Assembly (NCBI GenBank): GCA_964036045.1
Contig: OZ038386.1
Span: forward strand, 17,186,329-17,250,328
Direction: 5' to 3'
Source of the DNA: Eutreptiella sp. 'Long Island Sound 2002'
Lineage: Eukaryota > Euglenozoa > Euglenophyceae > Eutreptiales > Eutreptiaceae
DNA length: 64,000 nt
The translations under genes and the position numbers were made by a program. Of this stretch, positions 62,793 to 64,000 are shown piece after piece (within the stretch, counting starts at the first letter, position 1; each line of letters starts with the position of its first letter). The notes under the pieces are model-generated. The model saw nothing but the letters and a program-made list of their open reading frames with translations. It did not search any database and was not told where the DNA came from.

Positions 62793-63470
62793 TCACGACC
62801 ACAATGGGCACCGGAAACACCAATGCCGCAAATTCTCCAGCTTTCCCGCCGCCGTGCATCTACGGCAATCCTCGCTGGGTTGTGCGTCCACCGGGATCCA
62901 GTCCCCGGCCTTAGATAACCAGTAGGCCACCCCGTCTCGCTTCTTGAATTGAATACTCTTGTATCTCCACGAATCCCCGCCATTCGCCATGGCCTCATCA
63001 AAATTTTCCGACTTTCCTTTGGGCCCCGATGCTTGTCCCGGCGAATACCTCTTCACGTAAGTCGCATGTGCAACAATGAGGACCTTCCACATCCTGTACG
63101 CCAACGCATCTCCGAGACTTAATTGTTCTCCTTGCTTACCTCCCACGTCTGCTGGCCTACTCGGCGTCGGAACCGCCGTTACATATTGCTTTAATACCGC
63201 ACATGCATCCTTCATCCAAACCGTGACTCTTTCCTTCTTCAAAAACTCCTCTATCCCGGCTAGGTTGAGGTCCGGGATTTCCGTGTCCTTGCGCTTTTCA
63301 ATCTCCGTGGCGGCTAATTGCGTCCTCAAGCGCTCCACCTCCGCATCCTGTCGACGGAGCATGGCCTTCAACTCGGCCAATTCCTTGGCCGTACCCGATT
63401 CCGCGTGTGAGTCGTCGGACACAAAAATTGCGTCCTCTTGCATCCCGCTGCTCCCGTGAAGCCCAGACAT
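62793..63470 (-). CDS. Gag-like protein of the YR retrotransposon
   Basis: The ATG at 63470 opens 225 codons. Residues ~25-60 form a coiled coil (AELKAMLRRQDAEVERLRTQ), as in many retroelement gag proteins. A mid-region SLGDALAYRMWKVLIVAHAT is hydrophobic. The C-terminus carries a zinc-knuckle-like CRRCTAAGKLENLRHWCFRC (C-x2-C...H-x-C-x2-C), probably for RNA binding. It starts only 12 bp from repeat A1, so the promoter must lie in or before A1. Confidence 0.65.
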   Translation of the reverse strand: MSGLHGSSGMQEDAIFVSDDSHAESGTAKELAELKAMLRRQDAEVERLRTQLAATEIEKRKDTEIPDLNLAGIEEFLKKERVTVWMKDACAVLKQYVTAVPTPSRPADVGGKQGEQLSLGDALAYRMWKVLIVAHATYVKRYSPGQASGPKGKSENFDEAMANGGDSWRYKSIQFKKRDGVAYWLSKAGDWIPVDAQPSEDCRRCTAAGKLENLRHWCFRCPLWS

Positions 63471-63481
63471 GGCAAAAGGGA

Positions 63482-63549
63482 ACAAACTGACAAATGCCTA
63501 ATGAAGAGGTAATTAAGTTAAACCAGTGTTTTGAGCAAGCTCAAAACAC
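63482..63549 (-). repeat. Split direct repeat A1, 5' end of the YR retrotransposon
   Basis: Identical to A2 at 58938-59005 over 68 bp. It marks the 5' end of the element on the minus strand. Confidence 0.9.
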
Positions 63550-63555
63550 AAGTTT

Positions 63556-64000
63556 TGGCCCCTATATATGATTGTGGCCAGTGTGAGTGGTCCGCGTCCC
63601 ATCTTGGGACCCCAACGCGGCTGGGGCTCGGCCATTCTACATCCCCGGTCCTGTCGACACGTGTGAATTTGTTGGGCATGCCAACATTCTAAAAATGCAT
63701 GCACTAGGGCATCTCCATGCATGCTTGCCGACATTAGTTGGACACGGGGACGCTACAACACAATGCAACGGCAATAGTGTTGGTGATTGTGCAACTGGAC
63801 CACTAGGTGCGGATTCCCAAACGAGCAAACAACCCAAAACCCCATCCCGATGCATGATGTGCCTTGATTAAAGGGAAGGAATTTTTGGAACACTCTCCAT
63901 GGATCGGTGACATCATCTTGAGATCTTGAGAGCGAGGGCGGTGAGGCAAACATGCATGTACAAAGCAATGGTGGTTGGCTAGGTGGATGGCAGGCGTAGG
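63556..64000. other. Right-edge flank, nothing recognised
   Basis: Moderate-GC DNA with short open frames on both strands and no domain, repeat or RNA gene that I can support. Confidence 0.4.

Larger units (their letters stand above)
58670..63549 (-). mobile_element. PAT/Ngaro-type tyrosine-recombinase retrotransposon, decayed
   Basis: Two 68-bp sequences are each present twice in the split direct repeat order A1-coding-B1-A2-B2 on the minus strand: A1 63549-63482, B1 59074-59007, A2 59005-58938, B2 58737-58670. This is the hallmark of PAT, Ngaro and related retroelements, which integrate with a tyrosine recombinase in place of a DDE integrase. Coding order is gag-like, recombinase, an unassigned ORF, then reverse transcriptase-RNase H. 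The two copies of each repeat differ little, so insertion was recent, yet the RT region carries frameshifts. The full element spans about 4.9 kb. Target-site duplications are not expected for this class. Confidence 0.85.

Noticed and set aside
61565-63001. 478-codon minus-strand ORF overlapping gag and recombinase
   Set aside because: It is a shadow in another frame of two domains with clear motifs.

Overview
The window looks like nuclear DNA of a eukaryotic alga. I infer a green or prasinophyte-like lineage, not proven by the sequence alone. The reasons are GT-AG introns with pyrimidine-rich 3' ends, very long intergenic stretches, many poly-G/poly-C runs, strongly G/T-skewed GC-rich blocks, and a dense mix of eukaryotic mobile elements: a Ty3/gypsy chromovirus remnant, a piggyBac relative, a tyrosine-recombinase retrotransposon with split direct repeats, and a large DNA transposon with terminal inverted repeats. 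I see no rRNA, organelle genes or bacterial operons.

Layout. 1-547 holds the 5' part of a minus-strand gene running off the left edge. 766-4779 is a long unrecognised minus-strand ORF. 4.9-9.7 kb is GC-rich repeat DNA, including five 64-bp units and a 65-bp minisatellite of about 37 copies. 9.8-10.6 kb holds degenerate ~80-bp repeats. 10.9-12.1 kb is a 5'-truncated, frameshifted chromovirus integrase plus chromodomain. 12-21 kb is mostly non-coding, with a tRNA-like element at 14.7 kb and short tandem duplications. 21.3-22.9 kb is a two-exon, membrane-anchored spermidine-synthase-like protein. 23-40.3 kb shows many short minus-strand exon candidates with good splice sites, consistent with one or more large multi-exon genes I cannot name. 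One of its introns is built from a dispersed repeat.

40.7-42.8 kb is a piggyBac-type transposase with two frameshifts, flanked by GTAGCC/GGCTAC arrays and a CCGGGTTATA palindrome module. 44.1-45.2 kb is a two-domain universal stress protein. 46.1-47.6 kb holds ORF pieces, one ending in a PHD-like zinc motif.

The most interesting part is 47,666-54,634, a ~7-kb unit bounded by inverted repeats. On one strand it carries a 2-oxoglutarate/Fe(II)-dioxygenase-like domain, a coiled-coil region and an RNase H-fold DDE transposase-like domain. Two intron-like gaps and both subterminal zones contain large palindromes built on CGTACG. The frames and splice phases allow these to be one polypeptide, interrupted only by changes next to poly-G runs and one CAG-to-TAG change.

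To its right lie a small two-exon gene with a GGCTAC array in its intron (55.3-55.7 kb), a Cys-rich zinc-domain exon (56.1-56.4 kb) and a reverse-transcriptase-like ORF with a Y-R-D-N motif (57.1-58.3 kb). Last comes a nearly complete but decayed PAT/Ngaro-type retrotransposon (58,670-63,549) in the order gag, tyrosine recombinase, reverse transcriptase-RNase H. The only clearly cellular genes are the spermidine-synthase-like protein, the universal stress protein and the unnamed multi-exon gene(s). The rest is dominated by mobile elements and repeats.
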